Below, piece after piece: positions 1 to 6,244 of a DNA stretch of 9,679 bases. The stretch is from CAZOYN01 sp964584135 (GTDB lineage Bacteria > Patescibacteriota > Saccharimonadia > Saccharimonadales > UBA4665). Numbering within the stretch: the first letter of the stretch is position 1; every line of letters starts with the position of its first letter. The notes under the pieces are model-generated. The model searched no databases and was not told where the DNA came from. It saw only the letters and a program-made list of their open reading frames with translations. The position numbers and the translations under genes were made by a program. The stretch covers positions 1 through 9,679 of the forward strand of contig CAZOYN010000031.1 of NCBI GenBank assembly GCA_964584135.1, read 5' to 3'.

Positions 1-21
1 AAACTCGGCATTCGCCGCTAA
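1..21 (+). CDS. rpsO: Ribosomal protein S15, C-terminal end (partial)
   Basis: The first six codons read KLGIRR and are followed by TAA at 19-21. This matches the usual S15 C-terminus (E. coli S15 ends in RLGLRR), and rpsO directly upstream of pnp is a very widely conserved bacterial order. S15 binds 16S rRNA in the central domain of the small subunit. Only the tail is visible, so the call rests on six residues plus context. The rest of the gene lies outside the window. Confidence 0.8.
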   Translation, partial: KLGIRR

Positions 22-190
22 GTGCCCAGACTCCAGGTCTCGACCAGCTCGAGGCCCCAGGCTTGTGCACATTAATGTCTTGAGGAGTATATCTCCGGGC
101 AGAGCAACAGATATATCGCACCCAAATAGCACAAGCCCGCGCATATATTTGAACTTTGCCCGTAGACTCGTTAGATAGAAAGAAGGAAAC
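22..190 (+). promoter_or_regulatory. Structured rpsO-pnp intergenic leader
   Basis: This 169-nt gap has no credible gene but contains several inverted repeats. Hairpin A is an 8-bp stem with one G-U pair, 36-43 with 49-56, and a 5-nt loop. Stem B is a perfect 9-bp pairing of GGCTTGTGC (60-68) with GCACAAGCC (129-137). Nested inside B is stem C, TATATCT (88-94) with AGATATA (109-115). A 10-bp palindrome ACATTAATGT lies at 69-78. In E. coli the pnp leader forms a duplex that RNase III cuts and PNPase then uses to repress its own synthesis. A similar role here is an inference from position and folding only. No T tract follows hairpin A, so it does not look like an intrinsic terminator. Confidence 0.55.
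181..187 (+). promoter_or_regulatory. Ribosome binding site of pnp
   Basis: AGAAGGA lies just before the ATG at 191, with AAGGA ending 3 nt upstream. It is purine-rich and complementary to the 16S 3' end. It supports this start and contrasts with the genes from 5149 to 8489, which have no such site. Confidence 0.7.
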
Positions 191-2338
191 ATGGGCCAAA
201 CCATTAACCCCCTCGGTAAAAAAATTATTAGCGTGGAGACCGATTTTTGCGGCCGGAAATTAACCCTGGAAGTTGGCCGCGTTGGCTTTCGTACCAGCGC
301 TAGCGTCATTGCCCGTTACGGCGACACGGTGGTGCTGGGCACGGCTATGGTCAGCCCGGACCGCGTGCAGGGATTTGATTATTTCCCCTTGAGTATTGAT
401 TACGAAGAGCGTTTTTACGCCGCCGGTAAGATTAGCGGCTCAAGGTTTATTAAGCGCGAGGGGCGGCCTTCGGACGAAGCCATCCTGATTGGCCGTTTAA
501 TTGACCGGCCGATCCGTCCGCTCTGGCCTAAGGGCTACCGGCACGAAGTGCAGGGCGTGGCTTCGGTACTCAGCATGGATCCGGCGTTTCGCCCGGATAT
601 GATCGCCATGATCGCTATGAGCGCCGCGTTCGCGCTCACGGGCGCGCCATTTGACGGACCAGTGGCCGGACTGCGGGTGGGTTACGACGAAAATGGTAAA
701 CTGGCGGCCTTCCTGTCGGCTGAACAGCTGGAAAATGGCGGGCTTGACCTGGTAGTGGCCGGCACGCACGACGCCATTATGATGGTGGAAGCCGGCGCCC
801 AGGAGGTGAGCGAAGCGGCAATTGCTGAAGCGCTGCAATTTGCCCAGACTGCCATGCAGCCGGCCGTGGCCCTGCAAAAGCAACTGGTTGAGAAAATCGG
901 CGTCAAGCAGCAAGAATTTGTCTTGGACTTGCCCGACGAAACTATCCAAAAAACAGTTGATAGCTGGCTGGAAGGTAAGCTTGGCACCGGCCTTAGGGCG
1001 CCATACCCGGAGCGTAATGACCTAGTGCACGACCTGCGCGTTGCCATGCAAGACCACTTTATCGAGGAGCTTGGTGAGGATGTCTTCAAAGAGCACAAGC
1101 AAGATTACGAGGACGCCTTCACGCTGGCCTTGCACAAAGACGTGCGCAAGGGCATTATCGAGGACGGCGTCCGTCCCGACGGCCGCACATTTACAGAGGT
1201 GCGGGAGCTGAGCAGTGAAGTGGGCATCTTGCCACGGGCCCATGGCTCCAGCCTGTTTACCCGGGGCATGACCCAAGGCCTGAACATTGTTACCCTGGCA
1301 CCGCTCAGCTACGCCCAGATGGTTGACACTATGGAGAAGAACGGTGAGCGCCGCTACTTCCACCATTACAACGCCCCAGGCTACACAGTTGGTGAAGTGC
1401 GTCGCCTGGGCTCGCCCGGCCGCCGCGAAATTGGCCATGGCTACCTGGCCGAGCGGGCATTGGCCGCAGTCCTGCCCACCGAGTCGGAATTCCCGTACAC
1501 TATCCGTTCGGTAACTGAAATTATGTCGCAGAACGGCTCCACGAGCATGGCGGCGACTTGCTCCAGCTGTTTAGCCTTGATGGATGCCGGTGTGCCACTA
1601 AAAGCCCCAGTTAGCGGTATCGCCATGGGCTTGATCATGGACGGCAAGAAAGCGATTGTATTAAGCGACATTGCCGATGCCGAAGATTTTGCTGGTGACA
1701 TGGACTTTAAGGTAACTGGTACGACTAAGGGCGTTACCGCGCTGCAGATGGACATGAAAGTCCACGGCTTGCCGGTAGAGGTGCTCAAGCAGGCCCTGGA
1801 ACAGGGGCGCGAAGGCCGGGCCCACATCCTGGAGCACATGCTGACCACGCTGGCCGAGCCGCGCAAGGAAATGAGTCCTTACGCCCCCCGCGTGGAATCT
1901 ATCACCATTAACCCCGACAAAATCCGCGAGATTATTGGCAAGGGCGGTGAAACCATTCAGAAGATCACCGGTGAAACCGGCACCGAAATTGACATTAAAG
2001 ATGACGGCACGGTGATGATCGCCAGCCCAGACGGCGCCAGCATCGAAGCTGCCCGCCAGTGGATCCTGAGCATCGTGGAAGACCCGGAAGTCGGCAAGAT
2101 TTACGTCGACAAGCCCGTGGTCAGCGTCATGGACTTTGGCGCGTTCGTCCAGATTATGCCGGGCAAAGACGGCCTGGTCCACATCTCGGAACTGTCTGAA
2201 AACCGCGTCGAAAAGACAAGCGATGTCGTTAAAGAAGGCGACAAAGTCACCGTTAAATTAGTCGCCATCGACGACCGCGGCCGCCTGCAGCTTTCCATGA
2301 AAGCCGCCGCCCGCGAACTGGCCGATAAGAAGAAGTAA
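191..2338 (+). CDS. pnp: Polyribonucleotide nucleotidyltransferase (PNPase)
   Basis: PNPase is a trimeric 3'-5' exoribonuclease that phosphorolyses RNA to nucleoside diphosphates, a core mRNA-decay enzyme in the cytoplasm. The 715-aa protein has the full family layout: first RNase PH domain (about 12-145, with the KREGRPSDE and RLIDRPIRP motifs at 89-110), a helical linker (about 150-320), and a second catalytic RNase PH domain (about 328-555). A KH domain with IIGKGG at 581-586 and an S1 domain (about 635-705, GAFV at 650-653) follow. The phosphate-site motif NGSTSM is at 448-453. The metal-binding acidic cluster EDFAGDMDF is at 498-506, where D499 and D505 align with E. coli D486 and D492. 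Length and domains are normal. The start is set by AGAAGGA and the rpsO context. Expression is probably shaped by the structured leader upstream. Confidence 0.98.
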   Translation: MGQTINPLGKKIISVETDFCGRKLTLEVGRVGFRTSASVIARYGDTVVLGTAMVSPDRVQGFDYFPLSIDYEERFYAAGKISGSRFIKREGRPSDEAILIGRLIDRPIRPLWPKGYRHEVQGVASVLSMDPAFRPDMIAMIAMSAAFALTGAPFDGPVAGLRVGYDENGKLAAFLSAEQLENGGLDLVVAGTHDAIMMVEAGAQEVSEAAIAEALQFAQTAMQPAVALQKQLVEKIGVKQQEFVLDLPDETIQKTVDSWLEGKLGTGLRAPYPERNDLVHDLRVAMQDHFIEELGEDVFKEHKQDYEDAFTLALHKDVRKGIIEDGVRPDGRTFTEVRELSSEVGILPRAHGSSLFTRGMTQGLNIVTLAPLSYAQMVDTMEKNGERRYFHHYNAPGYTVGEVRRLGSPGRREIGHGYLAERALAAVLPTESEFPYTIRSVTEIMSQNGSTSMAATCSSCLALMDAGVPLKAPVSGIAMGLIMDGKKAIVLSDIADAEDFAGDMDFKVTGTTKGVTALQMDMKVHGLPVEVLKQALEQGREGRAHILEHMLTTLAEPRKEMSPYAPRVESITINPDKIREIIGKGGETIQKITGETGTEIDIKDDGTVMIASPDGASIEAARQWILSIVEDPEVGKIYVDKPVVSVMDFGAFVQIMPGKDGLVHISELSENRVEKTSDVVKEGDKVTVKLVAIDDRGRLQLSMKAAARELADKKK

Positions 2339-2339
2339 G

Positions 2340-2516
2340 ATGATAAAACGATTAGTATTCGCCCTTGTTGAGCTAGCCGCGGCCTACGGCTTCGCCACCC
2401 TGGCCATCGACCGCGGTAACCTGTGGTGGTATCTATTGACGCTCATCATCTTGATTGGCAGTTTGCAGAATTTTGTTAAGTTAATCGGAGTGTTTGTAAA
2501 GCATGGTCAAAAGTAA
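2340..2516 (+). CDS. Small two-helix membrane protein (58 aa), unknown function
   Basis: An ATG one base after the pnp stop opens a 58-codon frame ending in TAA at 2514-2516. The product begins MIKRLVFALVELAAAYGF. It has two hydrophobic stretches, about residues 5-23 and 29-53, joined by a short IDRGN-containing turn and ended by KHGQK. This is a helical hairpin with positive residues at both ends, which suggests both termini face the cytoplasm. The purine-rich end of pnp (AAGAAGAAG, 2327-2335) could serve as its ribosome site, so translation is probably coupled to pnp. Its last 14 nt overlap the udg start at 2503, a tight arrangement that favours a real gene. I do not recognise the family. 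The main alternative is a chance open frame, but two clean membrane segments and overlaps of operon type make that less likely. Confidence 0.7.
   Translation: MIKRLVFALVELAAAYGFATLAIDRGNLWWYLLTLIILIGSLQNFVKLIGVFVKHGQK
2487..2490 (+). promoter_or_regulatory. Weak ribosome binding site of the uracil-DNA glycosylase gene
   Basis: GGAG ends 12 nt before the ATG at 2503, longer than the usual spacing. A TAA at 2497-2499 in the same frame rules out an earlier start, so ATG 2503 is the first possible start. Translation may also depend on coupling with the overlapping 58-aa frame. Confidence 0.4.
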
Positions 2517-3069
2517 GCAGCAACTGGATGCTATCCAGCAGAAGATACTTGATGATGATCCGGTGCCGGAATTGCGCACGGGTGCCAAGCAGTTAGTCTT
2601 TGGGGACGGCAACCCGGAGGCCGAGATTGTCTTCATTGGCGAAGCGCCTGGCAAGAACGAAGATGAACAAGGCATCCCGTTTGTGGGTGCGGCCGGCCGG
2701 CTCCTACGTGATATGCTAGAGATGATCGGTCTTTCACGCGAAGACGTCTACATTACCAATATCGTTAAGTACCGGCCACCCGAGAACCGCGACCCGTTTC
2801 CCGACGAGAAAACCGCCTTCCTCCCGTACCTGGAGTCCCAATTAGAGGCAATTCAACCAAAGTTAGTTGTAACTTTGGGCAGGCACAGCCTGAATTGCTT
2901 CTTGCCGGACTTACACATTAGCCAAGTCCACGGCCAGCCAAAGCGTTACCGAGGCAGGGTGTATTTACCCTTGTTTCATCCGGCAGCGGCACTGTACAAC
3001 GGGGCGATGCGCCAAACCCTCATTGACGATTTCGCGCTCATCCCGGCCATCCTCAAGAAAATTACATAA
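2503..3069 (+). CDS. Family 4-type uracil-DNA glycosylase lacking Fe-S cysteines
   Basis: The enzyme would remove uracil from DNA (from cytosine deamination or dUTP incorporation), starting base excision repair. The 188-aa protein matches family 4: VFGDGNPEA (32-40), motif GEAPG (46-50), IPFVGAAGRLL (58-68), ITNIVKYRPPENRDP (84-98) and the C-terminal HPAA motif (159-162). Family 4 enzymes usually hold a 4Fe-4S cluster through an N-terminal CxxC pair, the Cys of VKCRPP, and a Cys about 16 residues later. Here those positions are non-Cys: no Cys before residue 132, Tyr90 in KYRPP, and Phe106 in EKTAFLPYL. The only Cys is C132, elsewhere. The catalytic motifs are kept, so the enzyme is probably active but cluster-free. 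It overlaps the upstream small membrane-protein gene by 14 nt and precedes the RNase J gene by 31 nt. Confidence 0.9.
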   Translation: MVKSKQQLDAIQQKILDDDPVPELRTGAKQLVFGDGNPEAEIVFIGEAPGKNEDEQGIPFVGAAGRLLRDMLEMIGLSREDVYITNIVKYRPPENRDPFPDEKTAFLPYLESQLEAIQPKLVVTLGRHSLNCFLPDLHISQVHGQPKRYRGRVYLPLFHPAAALYNGAMRQTLIDDFALIPAILKKIT

Positions 3070-3082
3070 CTTTTACTGCACA

Positions 3083-3089
3083 GAAAGGA
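3083..3089 (+). promoter_or_regulatory. Ribosome binding site of the RNase J gene
   Basis: GAAAGGA lies 11 nt before the ATG at 3101. It supports this start, which keeps a basic N-terminal tail absent from most RNase J proteins. Confidence 0.55.
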
Positions 3090-3100
3090 ATTAACCCTCT

Positions 3101-5119
3101 ATGCAACCAAATAAATCGAACCAGCGGCGGCAGAAGCCTCAAGCTAAACCAAAACCGCCGATAAATAGCAATTTAACTACTTCGCGCGGCCAAGCCGTGC
3201 GGGCCCAACGGCGCAGCCAGGCTGATGCCCAACGTATTGCCAACCAGTACCAGACGGCCGAGGCCGTAAAGCCGGTACGGGCGAATGTCATTGATGACAA
3301 GCCCCGGCTCAAAATCATCGGCCTCGGCGGTATGGACGGCGGCGGCTCCAAGAACATGATCCTGGTGGAATACATGAACGACGCCGTAATTATGGACTGT
3401 GGCAATGACCTCGGGGTTGACCTGCCAGGCATCAACTACGGCATCGCCGATACCGCCTACCTGGAAAGCATCCAGCCCAAGCTGCGCGGCTACCTGATTA
3501 CCCACGGCCACCTCGACCACATTGGCGGCTTGCCGCACATCGTGCCCAAGTTTCCAGCCCCAATTTACGGTAGCAAATTCACCATTGGCCGGGTGGAAGA
3601 AATCTTCGAGAACTTCGGCCTGCCCATACCCGACGGCTTTGAGTTGCGCACCGTCACCATGAACGAAAATACCCACGAACGCCTTAAAGTTGGCGAATTC
3701 TTCGTGGAGTTAGTGCGGATTACGCACTCCATCCCCGGTAGTACCTGTATTGTGCTCGACACACCCGTCGGCCGACTTGTGAACAGTGGTGACTTTCGCT
3801 TTGACCCCAACCCGCTCGACCACGAGCGCACTGATATCGAACGCCTCACCGAACTTGGCCGCGAAGGTGTGCTGGCACTTTTAAGTGAAAGCACCACCGT
3901 AGAACGCCCGGGTCGCACTCCGAGCGAGTCCACCATCGAACAAAGCTTCGTTGATATCATGGACCGCGCGCCAGGCCGCATCTTTGTGGCCATCTTCAGC
4001 ACTAATATTAACCGTATCCAGATGATCATTAACGCCGCCGTGCACCACAACAAGAAGATTGCTCTGGATGGCCGGAGCATGATGAGTACCCTGGAGATGG
4101 CTGTCCGCCACGGCTTTGTGCGCGTCCCCAAGGGTACCTTTGTGCCCATTGCTGGCGTGCCAAACATGAAAGATAACGATGTCGTCGTTGTTTGCACCGG
4201 TGGCCAAGGCGAGCCCAGTTCAGCCCTCCAGCGCATGGCCAATGGCGAACACAAGCACGTCAAGATGAAGGAACAGGATACGGTGATCCTGTCTAGTACA
4301 CCAATTCCGGAAACCGGCAACGACGCCCTGATTGGCGATATGGTCGACAACCTCACCCGTAAGCACGTGCACGTGTTCCAGCACGCCACCCACGACATTG
4401 ACGGCGTCGGGCCACTGCACGTCTCTGGCCACGCCTCACGCGATGAGTACGCCGAAATGATCCAGCTCTTGAAGCCAAAGTTCTTCATCCCGATTTACGG
4501 GGCGTACCGCGTCAAGCAACGCCACATTGAGCTGGCCATTGAGCAGGGCATCCCCCGCGCCAACTGCGTTAACGCCGAGAACGGCCAAATCATTGCCCTC
4601 ACGCCCACCAAGATGGAGCTAGCTGGCGAAGTGCCACACGGCACCATACTGGTTGACCAAACCGGGGCCATCGTCAGCAACGTGGTGGTAAAAGACCGCG
4701 TCTTGCTGGCTGAGGAAGGCTTGGTAGCCGTAGTGTTAACCATCGACAAAAAAACCGGCAGTTTACTCACCAGCCCGGACATCATCAGCCGCGGCTTCAT
4801 ATATATGCGTGATAACGAAGAGATCATGAACGGCCTGCGCGACGAGCTTAAGCGGGCAGTACAGCAGCGCTTTAAGCGTGTCGACCTGGACCGCTTTAAG
4901 GCCGAACTCAAAGACCACATTACGCACTACCTGTTTGAGCACACCCAGCGTAGCCCTATTGTCATCCCCGTGGTGAATGTCGTCGGCAGCAGGGGTGAGG
5001 TAAAGACCGTCACTAACGGCGGCCGTACTAAGACTTCCGAAGAAATTGCTGCTGAACAGCAAAAGCGCTTTAACGAAATGCGCGCCCGCCTCCTGACCCA
5101 AGACGCCCGCGTTGACTAA
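3101..5119 (+). CDS. rnj: Ribonuclease J, with basic N-terminal extension and altered metal motif
   Basis: RNase J is a metallo-beta-lactamase/beta-CASP nuclease with endo- and 5'-3' exoribonuclease activity, central to mRNA decay and rRNA maturation where RNase E is absent. The 672-aa product has a disordered, Lys/Arg/Gln-rich tail (1-65), then the MBL core with HGHLDH (135-140), the THS histidine H209 and the SGDF aspartate D231. A beta-CASP domain (about 265-425) and HVSGHAS (440-446) follow, then a C-terminal domain (about 515-672). The family's PxHGE motif, whose His is the last metal ligand (B. subtilis J1 H390), reads PIYGAYR at 464-470, with Tyr466 at that place. The 22-residue spacing from H444 equals that from H368 to H390 in J1. 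Other ligands are intact. It is the last gene of the SD-led pnp operon and probably partners PNPase. Confidence 0.95.
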   Translation: MQPNKSNQRRQKPQAKPKPPINSNLTTSRGQAVRAQRRSQADAQRIANQYQTAEAVKPVRANVIDDKPRLKIIGLGGMDGGGSKNMILVEYMNDAVIMDCGNDLGVDLPGINYGIADTAYLESIQPKLRGYLITHGHLDHIGGLPHIVPKFPAPIYGSKFTIGRVEEIFENFGLPIPDGFELRTVTMNENTHERLKVGEFFVELVRITHSIPGSTCIVLDTPVGRLVNSGDFRFDPNPLDHERTDIERLTELGREGVLALLSESTTVERPGRTPSESTIEQSFVDIMDRAPGRIFVAIFSTNINRIQMIINAAVHHNKKIALDGRSMMSTLEMAVRHGFVRVPKGTFVPIAGVPNMKDNDVVVVCTGGQGEPSSALQRMANGEHKHVKMKEQDTVILSSTPIPETGNDALIGDMVDNLTRKHVHVFQHATHDIDGVGPLHVSGHASRDEYAEMIQLLKPKFFIPIYGAYRVKQRHIELAIEQGIPRANCVNAENGQIIALTPTKMELAGEVPHGTILVDQTGAIVSNVVVKDRVLLAEEGLVAVVLTIDKKTGSLLTSPDIISRGFIYMRDNEEIMNGLRDELKRAVQQRFKRVDLDRFKAELKDHITHYLFEHTQRSPIVIPVVNVVGSRGEVKTVTNGGRTKTSEEIAAEQQKRFNEMRARLLTQDARVD

Positions 5120-5139
5120 AATCTATTAAGTTGTACAAT
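5112..5139 (+). promoter_or_regulatory. Sigma70-type promoter of the 211-aa gene (leaderless)
   Basis: A -35 box TTGACT (5112-5117) and a -10 box TACAAT (5134-5139) are separated by 16 nt. The -35 box overlaps the RNase J stop codon (5117-5119). The -10 ends 9 nt before the ATG at 5149, and no Shine-Dalgarno site lies between, so the transcript would begin at or within 2-3 nt of the start codon. Confidence 0.7.
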
Positions 5140-5148
5140 ATATAACTT

Positions 5149-5784
5149 ATGATTAGACGAAGAGAAATTCTAATCCCGGAGGAGATTACTCCTGGAAGTG
5201 TCCTTGGGTTTAGAGGGTTGCCTGATATAACGGATTTTGAGGATGTCGTCATTGTTCCGCATGCTGCTCCACATTTCGACACAGAAACGTGGGATGAACA
5301 CCCGCCGTTCAGAGACATAGTCGAGCCTGATCCCAAAATCTTTCAAGGACGTTTACATGACATTACCTTAACAGCCCAAGAGAAGCCTTTGGAATGGATG
5401 GAAAAAGTTCGTGCCAAAGGCGAAAGGCAATTTACTATCAGCGCGGCTAACAGGTTAAACCGATTGCTGCAAATGGACAGGGCGCTCATGGCAAGCTGCC
5501 TAGGCTTTACTTTTCGCGCCATGGCCTCTAGTTCTAGGAAAACTAATATTGGTTATGTCGAGGTAGGTTTATTGTATGCACCCGTCACGACCGGGATAGA
5601 AGTAGGCACTGAGCTACCAGATGTCTGTTTGCCAATCTGGCGCATAGCCACCTTGCCTTTTTATGATAGGAAAGCGTTTGAGTCGGTCTACAAAAGTTCT
5701 TCTCGGATGGGCGCCGTCGCCGCAAATAGTGGTAGCCCTGGTCCCGGGGCACCACGCCAAAACCTCCTAAAAGAGCCTAATTGA
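5149..5784 (+). CDS. Hypothetical protein, 211 aa, unrecognised
   Basis: I do not recognise a family. The protein starts MIRRREILIPEEITPG, has no signal peptide and no membrane segment, and looks like a soluble mixed alpha/beta protein. It carries an acidic, aromatic-rich section around residues 40-65 (HFDTETWDEHPPFRD). Residues about 135-165 (IGYVEVGLLYAPVTTG and onward) look strand-rich. The last 20 residues are a Gly/Pro/Ser tail (SGSPGPGAPRQ) that is probably disordered. Codon use is visibly more AT-rich than in pnp, rnj or ftsK, with AGA/AGG arginine and TTA leucine codons common, so it may be poorly expressed or acquired. It has its own promoter overlapping the rnj end, and its TGA stop lies inside the -35 box of the next gene. 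The open frame with a fitting promoter makes a real gene likely. Confidence 0.75.
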   Translation: MIRRREILIPEEITPGSVLGFRGLPDITDFEDVVIVPHAAPHFDTETWDEHPPFRDIVEPDPKIFQGRLHDITLTAQEKPLEWMEKVRAKGERQFTISAANRLNRLLQMDRALMASCLGFTFRAMASSSRKTNIGYVEVGLLYAPVTTGIEVGTELPDVCLPIWRIATLPFYDRKAFESVYKSSSRMGAVAANSGSPGPGAPRQNLLKEPN

Positions 5785-5809
5785 CAAAAGTTGTAAAATT
5801 TGCTATAGT
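5781..5809 (+). promoter_or_regulatory. Strong extended -10 promoter of the 135-aa gene (leaderless)
   Basis: A perfect -35 TTGACA (5781-5786), 17-nt spacer and -10 TATAGT (5804-5809) preceded by TGC (extended -10). The predicted +1, seven nt after the -10, is the A of the ATG at 5816. The -35 box contains the TGA stop (5782-5784) of the upstream gene. No Shine-Dalgarno site exists. Confidence 0.85.
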
Positions 5810-5815
5810 AACACT

Positions 5816-6223
5816 ATGGTAAAGACCGAATCCGATAATACAATTGCTTGGCTCGAAAGGGAGTCGATGGGCGACCCAGTGCTGCGGGATCTGATTAACC
5901 GCCGCGAGACAATCGGAGACCAAGGCATGACTGGCCTGTTTGGTCGAACAACAGCAGAGATGACAGCTATTCAAGATAACTACGACGCCATAGCCAAAAG
6001 CATTACTGAACGCAAGAACAAGCTCCACGAAATGCTGGCGCTGGCAAACGGCGACGAGCAATTATTCGGGCTCTTGGTTGCGGTTGATGACTTGCGAGAA
6101 ACTGTCGAGGCTAATCCGCGCGACGCTGACCTTAAGGCGGATTTTCTGGAGGCCAAACAAGCACTCAGAGACTACCAGGCGCAGGCCGGCCATTTTCTCG
6201 ATCCACCCCAGCCAACATCTTAA
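5816..6223 (+). CDS. Hypothetical helical protein, 135 aa
   Basis: The product (MVKTESDNTIAWLERESMG...) is charged, soluble and almost entirely helical by composition. Likely amphipathic helices lie at about 8-30, 45-75, 80-95 and 100-122, and a proline-rich tail ends in DPPQPTS. No cysteine, signal peptide or membrane segment is present. It superficially resembles small helical bundle regulators such as YlbF/YmcA, which modulate RNA decay in Firmicutes. I see no diagnostic motif, so I do not assign that family. A strong leaderless promoter drives it, and ftsK begins 21 nt after its stop, so read-through from this promoter could feed ftsK as well. The start is fixed by the promoter position, since an earlier start would fall inside the -10 region. 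Confidence 0.8.
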   Translation: MVKTESDNTIAWLERESMGDPVLRDLINRRETIGDQGMTGLFGRTTAEMTAIQDNYDAIAKSITERKNKLHEMLALANGDEQLFGLLVAVDDLRETVEANPRDADLKADFLEAKQALRDYQAQAGHFLDPPQPTS

Positions 6224-6228
6224 ATTCA

Positions 6229-6237
6229 TGGTAAAAT
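6229..6237 (+). promoter_or_regulatory. Extended -10 promoter of ftsK (leaderless)
   Basis: TGG followed by TAAAAT (6232-6237) ends 7 nt before the ATG at 6245. No good -35 box is visible at 16-18 nt spacing, as can be the case for extended -10 promoters. An AGGG at 6238-6241 is only 3 nt from the ATG, too close to act as a ribosome site. Confidence 0.55.
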
Positions 6238-6244
6238 AGGGCTA

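Noticed and set aside
36..56. Intrinsic terminator after rpsO
   Set aside because: The hairpin is strong but has no T tract after it (CCAGGCTTG follows), so a processing or regulatory hairpin is more likely.
149..177. Possible pnp promoter TTGAAC with TAGATA
   Set aside because: The -10 match is poor, and transcription from rpsO is the usual source of pnp mRNA. It would also skip the structured leader.
121..180. Fragments resembling RNase P RNA (CCAAATAG, TTAGATAGA)
   Set aside because: The matches are short, the order and surrounding helices do not fit, and pnp starts too soon for the usual 3' end.
3565..4488. Long antisense open frame (307 codons) opposite the RNase J gene
   Set aside because: It lies wholly within a clearly conserved gene, is Ser/Arg-rich as expected of an antisense frame in GC-rich codons, and shows no promoter or ribosome site.
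5782..5784. Alternative genetic code (UGA as Gly, as in Gracilibacteria)
   Set aside because: UGA ends the 211-aa frame exactly at the next promoter, and none of the conserved genes contains in-frame UGA.
5816..6223. Assignment of the 135-aa protein to YlbF/YmcA
   Set aside because: Only general size and helical character agree. No diagnostic motif could be identified by eye.
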